Source: Veillonella sp. AM51-8BH (GTDB lineage Bacteria; Bacillota; Negativicutes; Veillonellales; Veillonellaceae). From it: 33,243 nucleotides of DNA. The notes under the pieces were generated by a model. The model worked only from the letters and a program-made list of their open reading frames with translations. It ran no database searches and was not told where the DNA came from. The position numbers and the translations under genes are program-made. Location: contig NZ_QSDY01000016.1 of assembly GCF_003463825.1 (NCBI RefSeq), positions 1-33,243 on the forward strand. The letters run 5' to 3'. Shown here piece by piece: positions 8,010 to 16,750 of the stretch (its first letter is position 1; every line of letters starts with the position of its first letter).

Positions 8010-8032
8010 TAATATAAACTAATGATATAAAT

Positions 8033-8068
8033 AAAAAAGGCTATCGATGTTAAGTCGATAGCCTTTTT
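8033..8068 (+). terminator. Terminator of mmuM
   Basis: AAAAAGGCTATCGA pairs with TCGATAGCCTTTTT around a 7-base loop, 24 bases after the stop codon. Confidence 0.88.
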
Positions 8069-8102
8069 CTATTAGCTGATGTTTTATTGGTTTTATATAA
8101 TA

Positions 8103-8130
8103 AAAAAGCAGTGCATAAGCACTGCTTTTA
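8103..8130 (-). terminator. Terminator of tRNA-Ser
   Basis: GCAGTGC pairs with GCACTGC around a 4-base loop, with a T-rich tail on the minus strand, just past the tRNA 3' end. Confidence 0.8.
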
Positions 8131-8133
8131 CTA

Positions 8134-8224
8134 TGGCGGAGAGACAGGGATTTGAACCCTGGGTACGGGATAACCGCACACATGATTTCCAATCATGCTC
8201 CTTCAGCCGCTCGGACACCTCTCC
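8134..8224 (-). tRNA. tRNA-Ser (anticodon GGA)
   Basis: The minus strand folds as a class II tRNA of 91 bases including an encoded CCA. The acceptor stem is GGAGAGG with TCTCTCC, the anticodon loop TTGGAAA is closed by CATGA/TCATG, and there is a long variable arm typical of tRNA-Ser and a T arm with GGTTCAAATCC. The anticodon GGA reads UCC and UCU serine codons. Confidence 0.97.
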
Positions 8225-8432
8225 ATGTATTCTGTTGTGTAACAGGTACTTGTATAGTATATGAAAAAGTTAGATTTATGTCAAGCAAAAAATCGTGAAA
8301 ATCTTAGACTTTCATAAGACTTTTAAACTCCAAAAATTTAGCTAAGTTTCTACTGTTAGTAGTAATAATTAAATTGTAAAAATGTTACGCAAAATGCTGT
8401 TAAAACGTAAGATATGTATAGATGAAGCCTAA

Positions 8433-8463
8433 GAAAAAAAGACCGCCTAAACAGGCGGCCTTT
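8433..8463 (-). terminator. Terminator of the flavodiiron gene
   Basis: On the minus strand GGCCGCCT pairs with AGGCGGTC around GTTT, followed by a run of T, ten bases after the stop codon. The rest of 8225-8473 is AT-rich with nothing recognised beyond room for the tRNA promoter. Confidence 0.88.
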
Positions 8464-8473
8464 AGTTTGTGTA

Positions 8474-9708
8474 TTATAATACTTCTTTGATTTCAGCTGC
8501 ATCGATGGAGGCTTTGATATCGTCTGCCATTTTTTCGATTTTTGGAAGATCTTCTGGTTTTAAAGAGGATTTGATATCAAGTGGTTCGGATATGATTTCA
8601 ATGTCTTTGAAGTCGTTTTCAAAGTGAGCAACCATTGTTTTCATTGCAGCAGATGCCCAAGAGTGGTTACCAATGATGGATACCTTATGGTTTTGGAAGT
8701 TAAGTGCTTTCAATTCATGAATGAAGTTTTCCATTGTTAAGTATAGGTTCAAATTGTATGTAGGTGCAATTGTTACCAAGTTAGTGTATCTCCAAGCATC
8801 AGCGATGATGTAGGAAGCATTAGTTTTGGAAACATCATAGATTTTGATATCTGTGACGCCGCGTTTGGACAATTGCTTAGCCAATTGTTGTGCAATAGCA
8901 CGAGTGTTACCATACATAGAACCGAAGGCAATAACAACACCTTTTTTACAAGCTGTGTAGCTGGACCAGTGCAAGTATTTGTTCAAGATATAATTGATAG
9001 TTTCAGGTGTACGCCAGATAGGACCATGAAGTGGAGCAATACGCTTGATGTCAAGACCAGAAACTTTACGAATCGCATTTTGTACTTGAGGACCGTATTT
9101 ACCAACTATATTTGTGTAGTAACGACGAGCTTCATCTTCGTATGTAGCAATGAAATCAGTTTGATCAGCAAAGATATTGCCGTTAACTGTACCGAATGTA
9201 CCGAAAGCATCTGCAGAGAATAATGTACCTGTAGATTTTTCATATGTACAAGTTACTTCTGGCCAGTGAACCATAGGCATAGTGTAGGAAACTAGTGTAT
9301 GTTTACCTAGCAGATTTCGTCGCCTTCTTTTACTGTGTAGTATTGATCAGGTTTTGGAGTATTGTAGAATTGTTCAAACATGCGGAATGTTGTAGCATTA
9401 CCAACCATTTTACAGTTTGGATAGCGTTCCAATGTTTCCAACAATGTTTGGCAATGGTCTGGTTCCATATGATTTACGATGATGTAATCAAGGTCGCGAC
9501 CATTTAATAGATGAGTCAAGTTATCAAAGTATTCTTCGCGAATTTCTGCATCAACAGAGTCTACAACGCAAGTTTTTTCATCGTCGATGAAATAGCTATT
9601 ATAGCTAACACCATTTGGAATAGGGAATAAGTTTTCAAAACGTTCTGTAGTCCAGTCATTACTACCAATCCAGTAGATATTATGGGTCATTTTCTGAGCA
9701 CAATGCAT
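8474..9708 (-). pseudogene. Flavodiiron protein (FprA-type), frameshifted as sequenced
   Basis: Flavodiiron proteins reduce O2 and/or NO in anaerobes, using a metallo-beta-lactamase-like diiron domain and a C-terminal FMN flavodoxin domain. The N-terminal frame (9708-9307, 133 residues) carries HMEPDH with four ligand positions; the C-terminal frame (open from 9310, first Met at 9280) carries MVHWPEV, SADAFG and APLHG with the remaining ligands, then the flavodoxin FMN loop FGSMYGNTRAIA. Joining them with one added base near 9310 (GCTAGG as GCCTAGG) gives GDEI-C-LGKHTLVSYTMPMVHW, a seamless family sequence of about 411 residues. All diiron residues are intact, so the lesion is one missing base. 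AAAGGA precedes the ATG at 9708. Confidence 0.88.
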
Positions 9709-9765
9709 AATAAAATCCTTTCTTAACTCACATTTGTTATGTATCGGTTTACACGAATTCTCATG

Positions 9766-9816
9766 TTCGTAAATATATCATCAACTTATAATACTAATAT
9801 TTACGAAAAAAATCAA
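9766..9816 (-). promoter_or_regulatory. Promoter and operator-like inverted repeat of the flavodiiron gene
   Basis: On the minus strand TTGATT (9816-9811) and TATTAT (9793-9788) are spaced by 17 bp. Perfect 11-base inverted arms, TTCGTAAATAT (9766-9776) and ATATTTACGAA (9797-9807), bracket the -10. A third half-site, ACGAA at 9753-9757, faces TTCGT at 9766-9770. The layout suggests a repressor site; the regulator was not identified. Confidence 0.6.
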
Positions 9817-9822
9817 TATGGA

Positions 9823-9848
9823 AAAGCCTACTCCTAGGAGTAGGCTTT
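9823..9848 (-). terminator. Terminator of purL
   Basis: A 26-bp perfect palindrome (AAAGCCTACTCC then TAGG...) lies 22 bases past the purL stop. The T tail on the minus strand is short (TTTTCC). Confidence 0.7.
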
Positions 9849-9870
9849 CACATACAAGACTGGCAACTAA

Positions 9871-12800
9871 TTACTTGAAGTATTTTACACCAGATGTAAA
9901 GATTGGCATTTCTAATTGGCCAGGAATATTCTTACTAATACCAGTACCACAGCGTTCGGAGTGGGCCATTTTACCAAATACGCGACCATCAGGACTATAA
10001 ATACCTTCGATAGCAGCGACGGATTGATTTGGATTAAAGCGGCTATCCATGGATGCAATACCATCAAAGTCCACATATTGTGTAGCGATTTGACCAGTTT
10101 TATTGAATTCCAATACTTGTTGAGGAGAAGCAATGAAGCGACCTTCGCCGTGAGAAATTGGCACAGTGTAAATTTCGCCTGCTTTAGCATCACTCATCCA
10201 AGGGGATTTAGTAGAAATAACTTTAGTGTTAACCATACGAGATAAGTGACGACCGATTGTGTTGTATGTCAATGTAGGATGATCAGCGGTTAATGTTTCG
10301 ATATGACCACCTGGCAACAAGCCTAATTTGATAAGAGCTTGGAAACCATTACAAATACCAAGTACTAGACCATCTTGTTTGTACAAGAGGTTTTCTAAAC
10401 CTTCTGCAAGGTATGGATTGCGGAAGAGGGTAGCCATGAATTTGCCAGAACCATCTGGTTCATCACCAGCACTGAAGCCACCAGGGAACATAAGAATTTG
10501 GGATTCAGCTAATTTTGTTTTAATTACATCGATAGATTCTTTTAATTGTTCTGGTGTTTGATTGCGAATGATTACGATATCTGTTTCTGCCCCAGCACGT
10601 TCAAAGGCACGAGCAGAGTCAAATTCGCAGTTTGTACCAGGGAATACAGGGATGAGCACTTTAGGTTTAGCCCCTAAGGATGCGCTGCGAGGTTTAGCAT
10701 GTTGATCGTGGATGTATGCTACCGCTTCACCAACACCATTTGGCGCACGCATAGGGAAGATATCATTTAATGGAGCTTCATAAGCTGCTTGAATTTCCTT
10801 AAGGGATACAGATTGATCGGCCCATTCAATAACAGGATTTGCTTGTGTTACACCTATTACTTTAAGACCTGGTAATTCTAAGAGATAGTTAACCGCTTTA
10901 ATATCTACCTCTACGATAAATGCACCAAGAGCTGGTTGGAAGATAGCACGTTCCGCATATTTATCGAATTTAACACCAATGTTGTTGCCGAGCGCCATTT
11001 TGGTAACTGCTTCAGGAATGCCACCTTGGTCAACGACATAAGCAGAGTAAACGCGACCTTTTTCAATTTGTTCTTGTAAAACTTCACAGTTTTCCTTGAA
11101 ACGATCCCAATCTGGAGTGTCATCGTATGTACGAGGTACATCGAAGAATACTAGGCGATGATCTACACCTTTAAGGTCTTGGCTTACGATTTTATCTACA
11201 TGGGCTGTACCAACTGCAAAGGATACGAGGGTAGGCGGAACTGTAAGGTCCATAAAAGTACCGCTCATAGAATCTTTGCCACCAATAGCGCCGATTTCAA
11301 GTTCTTTTTGAGCTTTATAGGCACCGAGAAGGGCTGCTACAGGTTTGCCCCAAGATTCTTTAGAATTGAGGCGTTCAAAGTATTCTTGTAATGTTAAGTA
11401 TGCATCTTCACGACGACCGCCAAGAGCTACTAATTTTGCGACAGATAAAAGTACTGCATATTGTGCGCCATGGTATGGACTCCAAGCAGATAATTCTGGT
11501 ACGAAGCCATGTGTCATGATGCTCGCAGTTGTAGTTTCACCATTTAATACAGGTAATTTTGCGACCATGCCTTGGGTAGGCGTCTTTTGGAACTTGCCGC
11601 CGAATGGCATGAGCACTGTATTAGCACCAACAGTGCTATCGAAGCGTTCTGCTAAACCTTGTTGAGAAGCGACGTTTAAATCGGATACTGCGGCAAGCCA
11701 TTTTTCTTTGAAGTTATCTGCGCTTGAAGAACCGCGTAAGAAGTAAGAACGATCTGCTGGAGCTGTTACGATAGCCTCTTGTTGTTGGCTAGCACCATTT
11801 GTATTTAAGAAGTCGCGGCTGATATCTACGATTGTTTCGCCGTTCCAGTTCATGATGAGACGATTTGTATCAGTTACATCAGCTACAACGGTGCACTCTA
11901 AGTTTTCTTCGTTGCAGTAGACTTTGAATGTTTCTACATCAGCTGCGGCGATGACGCAAGCCATACGTTCTTGAGATTCAGAGATGGCTAGCTCTGTACC
12001 GTCAAGGCCAGCATATTTTTTAGGAACTAAATCAAGATTGATTGTTACACCATCAGTTAATTCACCGATAGCAACAGATACACCGCCTGCACCAAAGTCA
12101 TTACAACGTTTAATAAGCGTTGTTACTTCACCGCGACGGAAGAGGCGTTGAATTTTACGTTCTGTAAGGGCATTGCCTTTTTGAACCTCTGCACCACATG
12201 TGGAAAGGGACTCTACGGTATGTTCTTTAGAGGAACCAGTAGCGCCACCACAGCCATCGCGGCCAGTTTTGCCGCCTAGTAATACTACTACATCGCCTGC
12301 GACTGGTACTTCACGACGTACTTGATTACGAGGTGCAGCGCCGATAACAGCACCGATTTCCATGCGTTTAGCTACATAGCCAGGATGGTAATATTCTTTT
12401 ACTTCACCTGTAGCAAGGCCGATTTGGTTGCCGTAAGAGGAGTAGCCACGAGCAGCTTCTTGGGTAATTTTCTTTTGTGGTAATTTGCCTTCTAATGTAT
12501 CTTCAAGGCTAGTATGAGGGTCGCCAGCGCCTGTAACGCGCATAGCTTGGTATACATAAGCACGACCGCTCAATGGATCGCGGATACAGCCGCCTAAGCA
12601 CGTTGCAGCACCACCAAATGGTTCAATTTCAGTAGGGTGGTTATGCGTTTCGTTTTTGAATAATAACAACCATTCTTCGGTTTTGCCGTTTACATCAACA
12701 GGAACGATGATTGTACATGCATTGATTTCATCGGATTCATCAAGATTTGTTAAACCGCCTGCATGACGCAACTCTTTGACTGCTAGTGTTGCCATGTCCA

Positions 12801-13611
12801 TGAGGGAGCGAGCCTTTTTCTTTGTTGTATATAGCTCAGCGCGGCCTTCCATGTATTCTTCAAGGGCTTCTTTTACAGCACCTGTGAAACGACTATCCTC
12901 AATGGTAATATCCGTTAATTCCGTCATAAATGTAGTGTGACGGCAGTGGTCGGACCAATAGGTGTCGAAGAGGCGAATTTCTGTAATGGTAGGATTGCGG
13001 TGTTCTACCTCTGCATATTGTTGCTTAATTAATTTGAGGTCTGCCAATGTCATAGCGAGGCCATAGCTATCGATGAGGGCTTTTAAATCAGTATCGCTCA
13101 TGTCTGTAAACCCGTCGATTGTTGCCACTGGTTTAGGATCTTCTAATTCAAGAGCTAATGTAGTTGGCAATTCAAGACTCGCTTCGCGGGAATCTACTGG
13201 GTTAATATAGTATGCTTTGATGGCCTCTTCTTGTTCTTTTGTGAAAGTGCCTTCGATGGCGAATACACGAGCACATCGAACGATGTGGCCAGATGTAAGG
13301 GTAAGCATGGAAATACATTGCTCAGCACTGTCAGCACGTTGATCGTATTGACCTGGCACATATTCAACAGCGAAAACGAAACCTTGCACAGCTGGGATTT
13401 CTTCTAATACTGTATCTACAGGAGGCTCGGAGAAGATAAGGTTTTTTGCAGCCTCTAAATCTTTTGCATCTACATGTTCGATATCATAACGCTCATAGAT
13501 GGTTACCCCTGTAGCAGGCATAGATAATTCCTGTTGTAAGGTTTGTAACATGCGTTGTGCTTCTTGGTTGAAAGATTCTCGTTTTGTTACGAATAATCGT
13601 TGTATAGCCAT
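9871..13611 (-). CDS. purL: Phosphoribosylformylglycinamidine synthase, single chain
   Basis: PurL converts FGAR, glutamine and ATP to FGAM in step 4 of de novo purine synthesis. At 1246 residues it is the large one-chain form with PurS-like, synthase and glutaminase parts fused. Signs seen: the N-terminal PurS-like region (about 1-150), the DTYWSDHCRHTTF and NETHNHPTEIEPFGGAATC motifs of the first synthase half, GGKDSMSGTF in the second half, and a C-terminal class I amidotransferase with PVFPGTNCE, the nucleophile Cys in GICNGFQ and the His of SHGEGRF. An upstream in-frame Met (13767) would add 52 residues reading through the promoter; the ATG at 13611 has AGGAGG just before it. It lies apart from the main pur operon, on the opposite strand. 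Confidence 0.97.
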   Translation of the reverse strand: MAIQRLFVTKRESFNQEAQRMLQTLQQELSMPATGVTIYERYDIEHVDAKDLEAAKNLIFSEPPVDTVLEEIPAVQGFVFAVEYVPGQYDQRADSAEQCISMLTLTSGHIVRCARVFAIEGTFTKEQEEAIKAYYINPVDSREASLELPTTLALELEDPKPVATIDGFTDMSDTDLKALIDSYGLAMTLADLKLIKQQYAEVEHRNPTITEIRLFDTYWSDHCRHTTFMTELTDITIEDSRFTGAVKEALEEYMEGRAELYTTKKKARSLMDMATLAVKELRHAGGLTNLDESDEINACTIIVPVDVNGKTEEWLLLFKNETHNHPTEIEPFGGAATCLGGCIRDPLSGRAYVYQAMRVTGAGDPHTSLEDTLEGKLPQKKITQEAARGYSSYGNQIGLATGEVKEYYHPGYVAKRMEIGAVIGAAPRNQVRREVPVAGDVVVLLGGKTGRDGCGGATGSSKEHTVESLSTCGAEVQKGNALTERKIQRLFRRGEVTTLIKRCNDFGAGGVSVAIGELTDGVTINLDLVPKKYAGLDGTELAISESQERMACVIAAADVETFKVYCNEENLECTVVADVTDTNRLIMNWNGETIVDISRDFLNTNGASQQQEAIVTAPADRSYFLRGSSSADNFKEKWLAAVSDLNVASQQGLAERFDSTVGANTVLMPFGGKFQKTPTQGMVAKLPVLNGETTTASIMTHGFVPELSAWSPYHGAQYAVLLSVAKLVALGGRREDAYLTLQEYFERLNSKESWGKPVAALLGAYKAQKELEIGAIGGKDSMSGTFMDLTVPPTLVSFAVGTAHVDKIVSQDLKGVDHRLVFFDVPRTYDDTPDWDRFKENCEVLQEQIEKGRVYSAYVVDQGGIPEAVTKMALGNNIGVKFDKYAERAIFQPALGAFIVEVDIKAVNYLLELPGLKVIGVTQANPVIEWADQSVSLKEIQAAYEAPLNDIFPMRAPNGVGEAVAYIHDQHAKPRSASLGAKPKVLIPVFPGTNCEFDSARAFERAGAETDIVIIRNQTPEQLKESIDVIKTKLAESQILMFPGGFSAGDEPDGSGKFMATLFRNPYLAEGLENLLYKQDGLVLGICNGFQALIKLGLLPGGHIETLTADHPTLTYNTIGRHLSRMVNTKVISTKSPWMSDAKAGEIYTVPISHGEGRFIASPQQVLEFNKTGQIATQYVDFDGIASMDSRFNPNQSVAAIEGIYSPDGRVFGKMAHSERCGTGISKNIPGQLEMPIFTSGVKYFK

Positions 13612-13660
13612 TGTAGCCTCCTGTAATGTATATAATTCCCTGTGGGATATTGACAAATTA

Positions 13661-13689
13661 AGTATAGTCGGTCTAGACTTATAAGTAAA
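13661..13689 (-). promoter_or_regulatory. Candidate purL promoter
   Basis: On the minus strand TTTACT (13689-13684) and TATACT (13666-13661) are spaced by 17 bp, about 50 bases before the purL start. Motif match only. Confidence 0.5.
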
Positions 13690-13737
13690 GATAATCTTAC
13701 TTATGAAAAGATTAGAAATACTAATAAATATGAAGGG

Positions 13738-13770
13738 TTCATGAAGGTCATAAGACCTAACTTTCATGAA
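13738..13770. promoter_or_regulatory. Operator-like palindromes between purL and the LysR gene
   Basis: Two copies of the palindrome TTCATGAA (13738-13745 and 13763-13770), 25 bp apart, frame another palindrome, AGGTC-ATAA-GACCT (13745-13758). The position between divergent genes suits a LysR-type regulator site, but binding is inferred. Confidence 0.45.
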
Positions 13771-13879
13771 GATTTCTACATATTCATTATATATTGAGAG
13801 TTCATACTTATAATATAGTAAATGATATGTATATTTAAAAGTAAGACACTACTATTAGTATATAACAGAGGTGAATAAA

Positions 13880-14785
13880 ATGGCAGTATCTGCAGATTTA
13901 TATAGAACCTTTTTAGGGGTAGGCTTATATTTATCCTTTTCCCGTGCAGCCAAAGAGTTAGGCGTTTCTCAATCCGCCATCAGCCAAAGCATTAAGCAAT
14001 TAGAAGGTGAACTTAATATGCCTCTTTTTGTGCGCACTACAAAATCTGTAGGGTTCACGCCAGAAGGCAAAGAATTATTTGATACAGTAGCTAAAGCCTT
14101 TTCCATTCTTGATAATGGGGTAACTCAATTACAAGAACGGGTGAGCCAAGCTTATGAAAGTTTAAATCTTGCTGCTACAGATACATTATGTCGCCATTTC
14201 TTATTGCCTTATTTCCATAAATGGCAGCTTCAAGAAAGCGAAATTGGACTACATATCATTAACCGACCATCACCTGATTGTGTAGAGTTAGTACTCAATA
14301 AAGAAGCGCAGTTAGCAGTGGTTAACGATTATGAAGGTTTGCGCGATAACCCTCAACTAGAGGTAACTACATTGGCTACAATTCAAGATGTATTTGTTGG
14401 TGGTCCTGACTATAAAGGGGCAGGCTTCTTTGATCAAGGCCGTCTTCTTAACGAGCCTATTTTGCTCTTGCATAAAGGCTCTGCGAGCCGTACATTCTTC
14501 GATGAAGTAACTCATGGCGCATGCCGTAAACCTCGCTTTGAACTTGGTAGTGTCGATGTGTTGCTTGATCTTGTAGAAATTAACATGGGTATTTCCATGT
14601 TGCCTAACCATGTAGTGCAACAAAAGATGCAAGAAGGCTCCATCGTGCGTATCGATACAGATATTCCAGTACCAACACGCGATATTGTACTTGTCCGTTC
14701 TCGTTTGGTACCTCAATCTGAAGGAGCTGCGCGCTTTACATCCTTGCTTGTTAATCGTGAAAGCACACGCGATAAGGTCTTATAA
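13880..14785 (+). CDS. LysR family transcriptional regulator
   Basis: This is a 301-residue LysR-type regulator. The N-terminal winged helix-turn-helix spans about residues 5-62, with LSFSRAAKELGVSQSAISQS in the recognition region and LFVRTTKSVGFTPEGKEL after it; the remainder is the effector-binding domain. A GTG at 13871 could add three residues, but the AGAGGTG at 13867-13873 is placed for the ATG at 13880. It is divergent from purL across about 270 bp and upstream of xpt, so control of purine genes is a fair guess, not shown. Its ligand is unknown. Confidence 0.92.
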   Translation: MAVSADLYRTFLGVGLYLSFSRAAKELGVSQSAISQSIKQLEGELNMPLFVRTTKSVGFTPEGKELFDTVAKAFSILDNGVTQLQERVSQAYESLNLAATDTLCRHFLLPYFHKWQLQESEIGLHIINRPSPDCVELVLNKEAQLAVVNDYEGLRDNPQLEVTTLATIQDVFVGGPDYKGAGFFDQGRLLNEPILLLHKGSASRTFFDEVTHGACRKPRFELGSVDVLLDLVEINMGISMLPNHVVQQKMQEGSIVRIDTDIPVPTRDIVLVRSRLVPQSEGAARFTSLLVNRESTRDKVL

Positions 14786-14790
14786 TAATG

Positions 14791-14832
14791 AGACACACTT
14801 TATGAGAATTTTCAGAAAGTGTGTCTTTTTAT
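14791..14832 (+). terminator. Terminator of the LysR gene
   Basis: AGACACACTTT pairs with AAAGTGTGTCT, followed by TTTTT. Confidence 0.88.
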
Positions 14833-14865
14833 ATTTTAGAGTACTGTTATCTGTGCTATATTATA

Positions 14866-14893
14866 TTGTTATAAACCTACTGAATTTTATAAT
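14866..14893 (+). promoter_or_regulatory. Candidate xpt promoter
   Basis: TTGTTA (14866-14871) and a perfect TATAAT (14888-14893) are spaced by 16 bp, giving a 5' leader of about 130 bases before xpt. Confidence 0.55.
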
Positions 14894-14910
14894 TTAGTGT
14901 GGAAAGTTTT

Positions 14911-14990
14911 TAAGACTTAAAGAGAGCTATTTTTCTAGCTGTATTGTTAAGTCTTTTACTTGATATAGGTTGACCCTAAGGGGTTATTTA
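14911..14990 (+). promoter_or_regulatory. Structured xpt leader
   Basis: A long stem (AAGACTTAA with TTAAGTCTT, 14912-14955) encloses an inner hairpin (AGCTA/TAGCT, 14926-14940) and is followed by TTACTT. A second small hairpin, TGACCC/GGGTTA, follows at about 14971-14986. The first could be an attenuator. It does not show the conserved core of the classical purine riboswitch often found before xpt. Confidence 0.45.
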
Positions 14991-15032
14991 CGTTAAAATT
15001 TAAAGATAGTTATGCTGCGGAGGTAAGAGCAC

Positions 15033-15608
15033 ATGGAATTATTAAAACAACGCATTCGTGAAGAGGGGATTGTCCTCAATAATCGCGTGCTAAAAGTCGA
15101 TGGTTTCTTGAATCATCAAATCGATCCACAATTGTTTAAAGCAATCGGTAAAGAAATCGCCGATCGTTACCGTGATGCAGGTGTACAACGTATTGTTACT
15201 ATTGAAGCATCTGGCATTGCATTGGCATTGATGGCTGCTCTTGAACTTGATGTGCCATTAGTATTTGCGCGTAAGAAAAAATCCATTCTTATGGTAGATG
15301 ATGTATATCATAGTGTTGTGTACTCTTATACAAAAGAGGAAAACTACGATATTACTATTTCTAAAAAATTCTTACCAGCCGGTGAAAAAGTGTTGATCAT
15401 CGATGACTTCTTGGCATCTGGTGAGGCTGCTATGGGCCTTGCTAAATTGGTAGAAGATGCTGGTGATGAAGTGGTTGGTATGGCGATTGCTATCGAAAAA
15501 TCCTTCCAACCTGGTCGTGAACGCCTTGAAAATGCAGGGTATCGTGTTGAGTCTTTAGTTCGTATTAAAGAATTTAAAGACAATGGTTGTGTATTTATCG
15601 AAGACTAA
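15033..15608 (+). CDS. xpt: Xanthine phosphoribosyltransferase
   Basis: Xpt joins xanthine to PRPP to form XMP, a cytoplasmic purine salvage step. The 191 residues are typical. It opens with MELLKQRIREEGIVLNNRVLKVDGFLNHQ-type sequence, has the base-binding IEASGIA region, and the PRPP loop VLIIDDFLASGEAA near residue 120. GGAGGT lies nine bases before the ATG. It is followed at 26 and 11 bases by two YbjN-like genes with no terminator between, so the three probably form one operon. Confidence 0.95.
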   Translation: MELLKQRIREEGIVLNNRVLKVDGFLNHQIDPQLFKAIGKEIADRYRDAGVQRIVTIEASGIALALMAALELDVPLVFARKKKSILMVDDVYHSVVYSYTKEENYDITISKKFLPAGEKVLIIDDFLASGEAAMGLAKLVEDAGDEVVGMAIAIEKSFQPGRERLENAGYRVESLVRIKEFKDNGCVFIED

Positions 15609-15634
15609 TAGTCTGATTATTTGTAGAGGGAATT

Positions 15635-16081
15635 ATGAATCAAAAAGCAGAAAAATTTGACTTACTTGTTGCTGACCTAAATAAAGGTGGCAACTCTTGG
15701 TTTACAAAGGAAGAAATGACAGATGACCTTCATACAGTCGTTTACCACGGCCGTTTGGATGTTCATGAGCATAGCTTGCCTGTATTCATCGTTGTGGATG
15801 ATTCTGCATTCTCCTATGCACGTATTGCTATCACAACAACATCTATTGATGAAAAAGTGATTCCTGCTGTGTTGAAAGAACTTAACACATTGAATCAAGA
15901 TTATAAAGTATCTAAATACTATGTAAGCAATGAAGACAATAACATCTATATGGATGTGTCTGTTCCTGGTTTGACTGAGCAATTTGATCCTACAGTAGTA
16001 GTTAATTTATTGCTTGAAGTCGTTCAACCACATTTAGATGCTGTACATAAAGGCATTCTTAAAGTAGCTGGTTTAGCTTAA
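15635..16081 (+). CDS. YbjN-like domain protein, first of a tandem pair
   Basis: This is a 148-residue soluble acidic protein with no signal peptide or membrane segment. Its alternating beta/alpha pattern and the TVVYHGRL...LPVFIVVDDSAFSYARI and C-terminal FDPTVVVNLLLEVVQP stretches resemble YbjN/type III chaperone-like folds; the assignment is by character only. AGAGGG precedes the ATG. The next gene is a diverged paralog. Being cotranscribed with xpt, it may act in purine salvage or its control, but no catalytic motif is seen. Confidence 0.7.
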   Translation: MNQKAEKFDLLVADLNKGGNSWFTKEEMTDDLHTVVYHGRLDVHEHSLPVFIVVDDSAFSYARIAITTTSIDEKVIPAVLKELNTLNQDYKVSKYYVSNEDNNIYMDVSVPGLTEQFDPTVVVNLLLEVVQPHLDAVHKGILKVAGLA

Positions 16082-16092
16082 TAGAGGTTGTT

Positions 16093-16533
16093 ATGAATCC
16101 TAAAGCATTATTATTTGATAAGTTTTTAAAAGACGAAGAAATCACATCCTTTGAACGTAAGGATTTTGAGGATGAAGACGGTACTGTTGTATACCGTTCT
16201 TACATTAAATCCCCGTTGTGGGATATGCCGTTATTTGTCATTCTTGATAATAGTATTTATAGTGTTATTCGTTTGGTGTTAGGCCCTGAAAAGGTAACAG
16301 CACAAAATATGAATGCCTTGAATGCGTTGATCAACCGCGACAATGCGACATACAAAAACTATAAGCTATATATTGATGAACAAGATTCCAGTCTGTATTT
16401 AGACTGTGTATACATGTGTGGTGACGATGCGTTTGAACCGGCATTAATGTATGCATTGATGTCTTCTATCGTAGACTATGTCCCTGAAGCTGTAGGCGAG
16501 TTGAAAGCTGCTTTTGAAAGTAGCACACATTAA
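16093..16533 (+). CDS. YbjN-like domain protein, second of a tandem pair
   Basis: This 146-residue protein aligns with the preceding gene along its length: TVVY...MPLFVILDNSIYSVIRL matches TVVY...LPVFIVVDDSAFSYARI, the LNAL/LNTL helix, a YKNYKLYIDEQDSSLYLD strand pair, and a C-terminal FEPALMYALMSSIVDYVPEA helix. This indicates tandem duplication followed by strong divergence. It starts 11 bases after its paralog with AGAGG before the ATG, and a strong terminator closes the operon. Function unknown. Confidence 0.7.
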   Translation: MNPKALLFDKFLKDEEITSFERKDFEDEDGTVVYRSYIKSPLWDMPLFVILDNSIYSVIRLVLGPEKVTAQNMNALNALINRDNATYKNYKLYIDEQDSSLYLDCVYMCGDDAFEPALMYALMSSIVDYVPEAVGELKAAFESSTH

Positions 16534-16580
16534 TTAATAACAAATACAGATTAAGGGCCGTAATGTTCGGAAATTAATTG

Positions 16581-16627
16581 GAAGAGGGTATCCTATCTAT
16601 AAAGGTGGGATACCCTCTTTTTATTTT
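16581..16627 (+). terminator. Terminator of the xpt operon
   Basis: GAGGGTATCC (16584-16593) pairs perfectly with GGATACCCTC (16608-16617), followed by a T-rich tail. The next 120 bases, to 16750, are AT-rich with nothing recognised. Confidence 0.9.
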
Positions 16628-16750
16628 TTGTAAAATATACATTAATACTTTAAAAGACCTAAGTTTGATAGAAGATGTGATTTTGTAAAAAAGAGTATAT
16701 ATTTCTAATCATATATTTTGAATAACGTCGATATAATTAAATTTAATTCT

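Noticed and set aside
8079-8264. Small plus-strand ORF
   Set aside because: It runs across the tRNA-Ser gene and its terminator, so the frame is a chance result.
10910-11665. Open frames of both strands inside purL
   Set aside because: They lie wholly within the conserved purL frame and have no family features.
13612-13767. 52-residue N-terminal extension of purL
   Set aside because: It reads through the purL promoter and has no ribosome site; AGGAGG precedes the ATG at 13611 and the family starts there.
14900-15032. Classical purine riboswitch upstream of xpt
   Set aside because: The conserved junction and loop sequences of that class are not present; only generic hairpins are seen.
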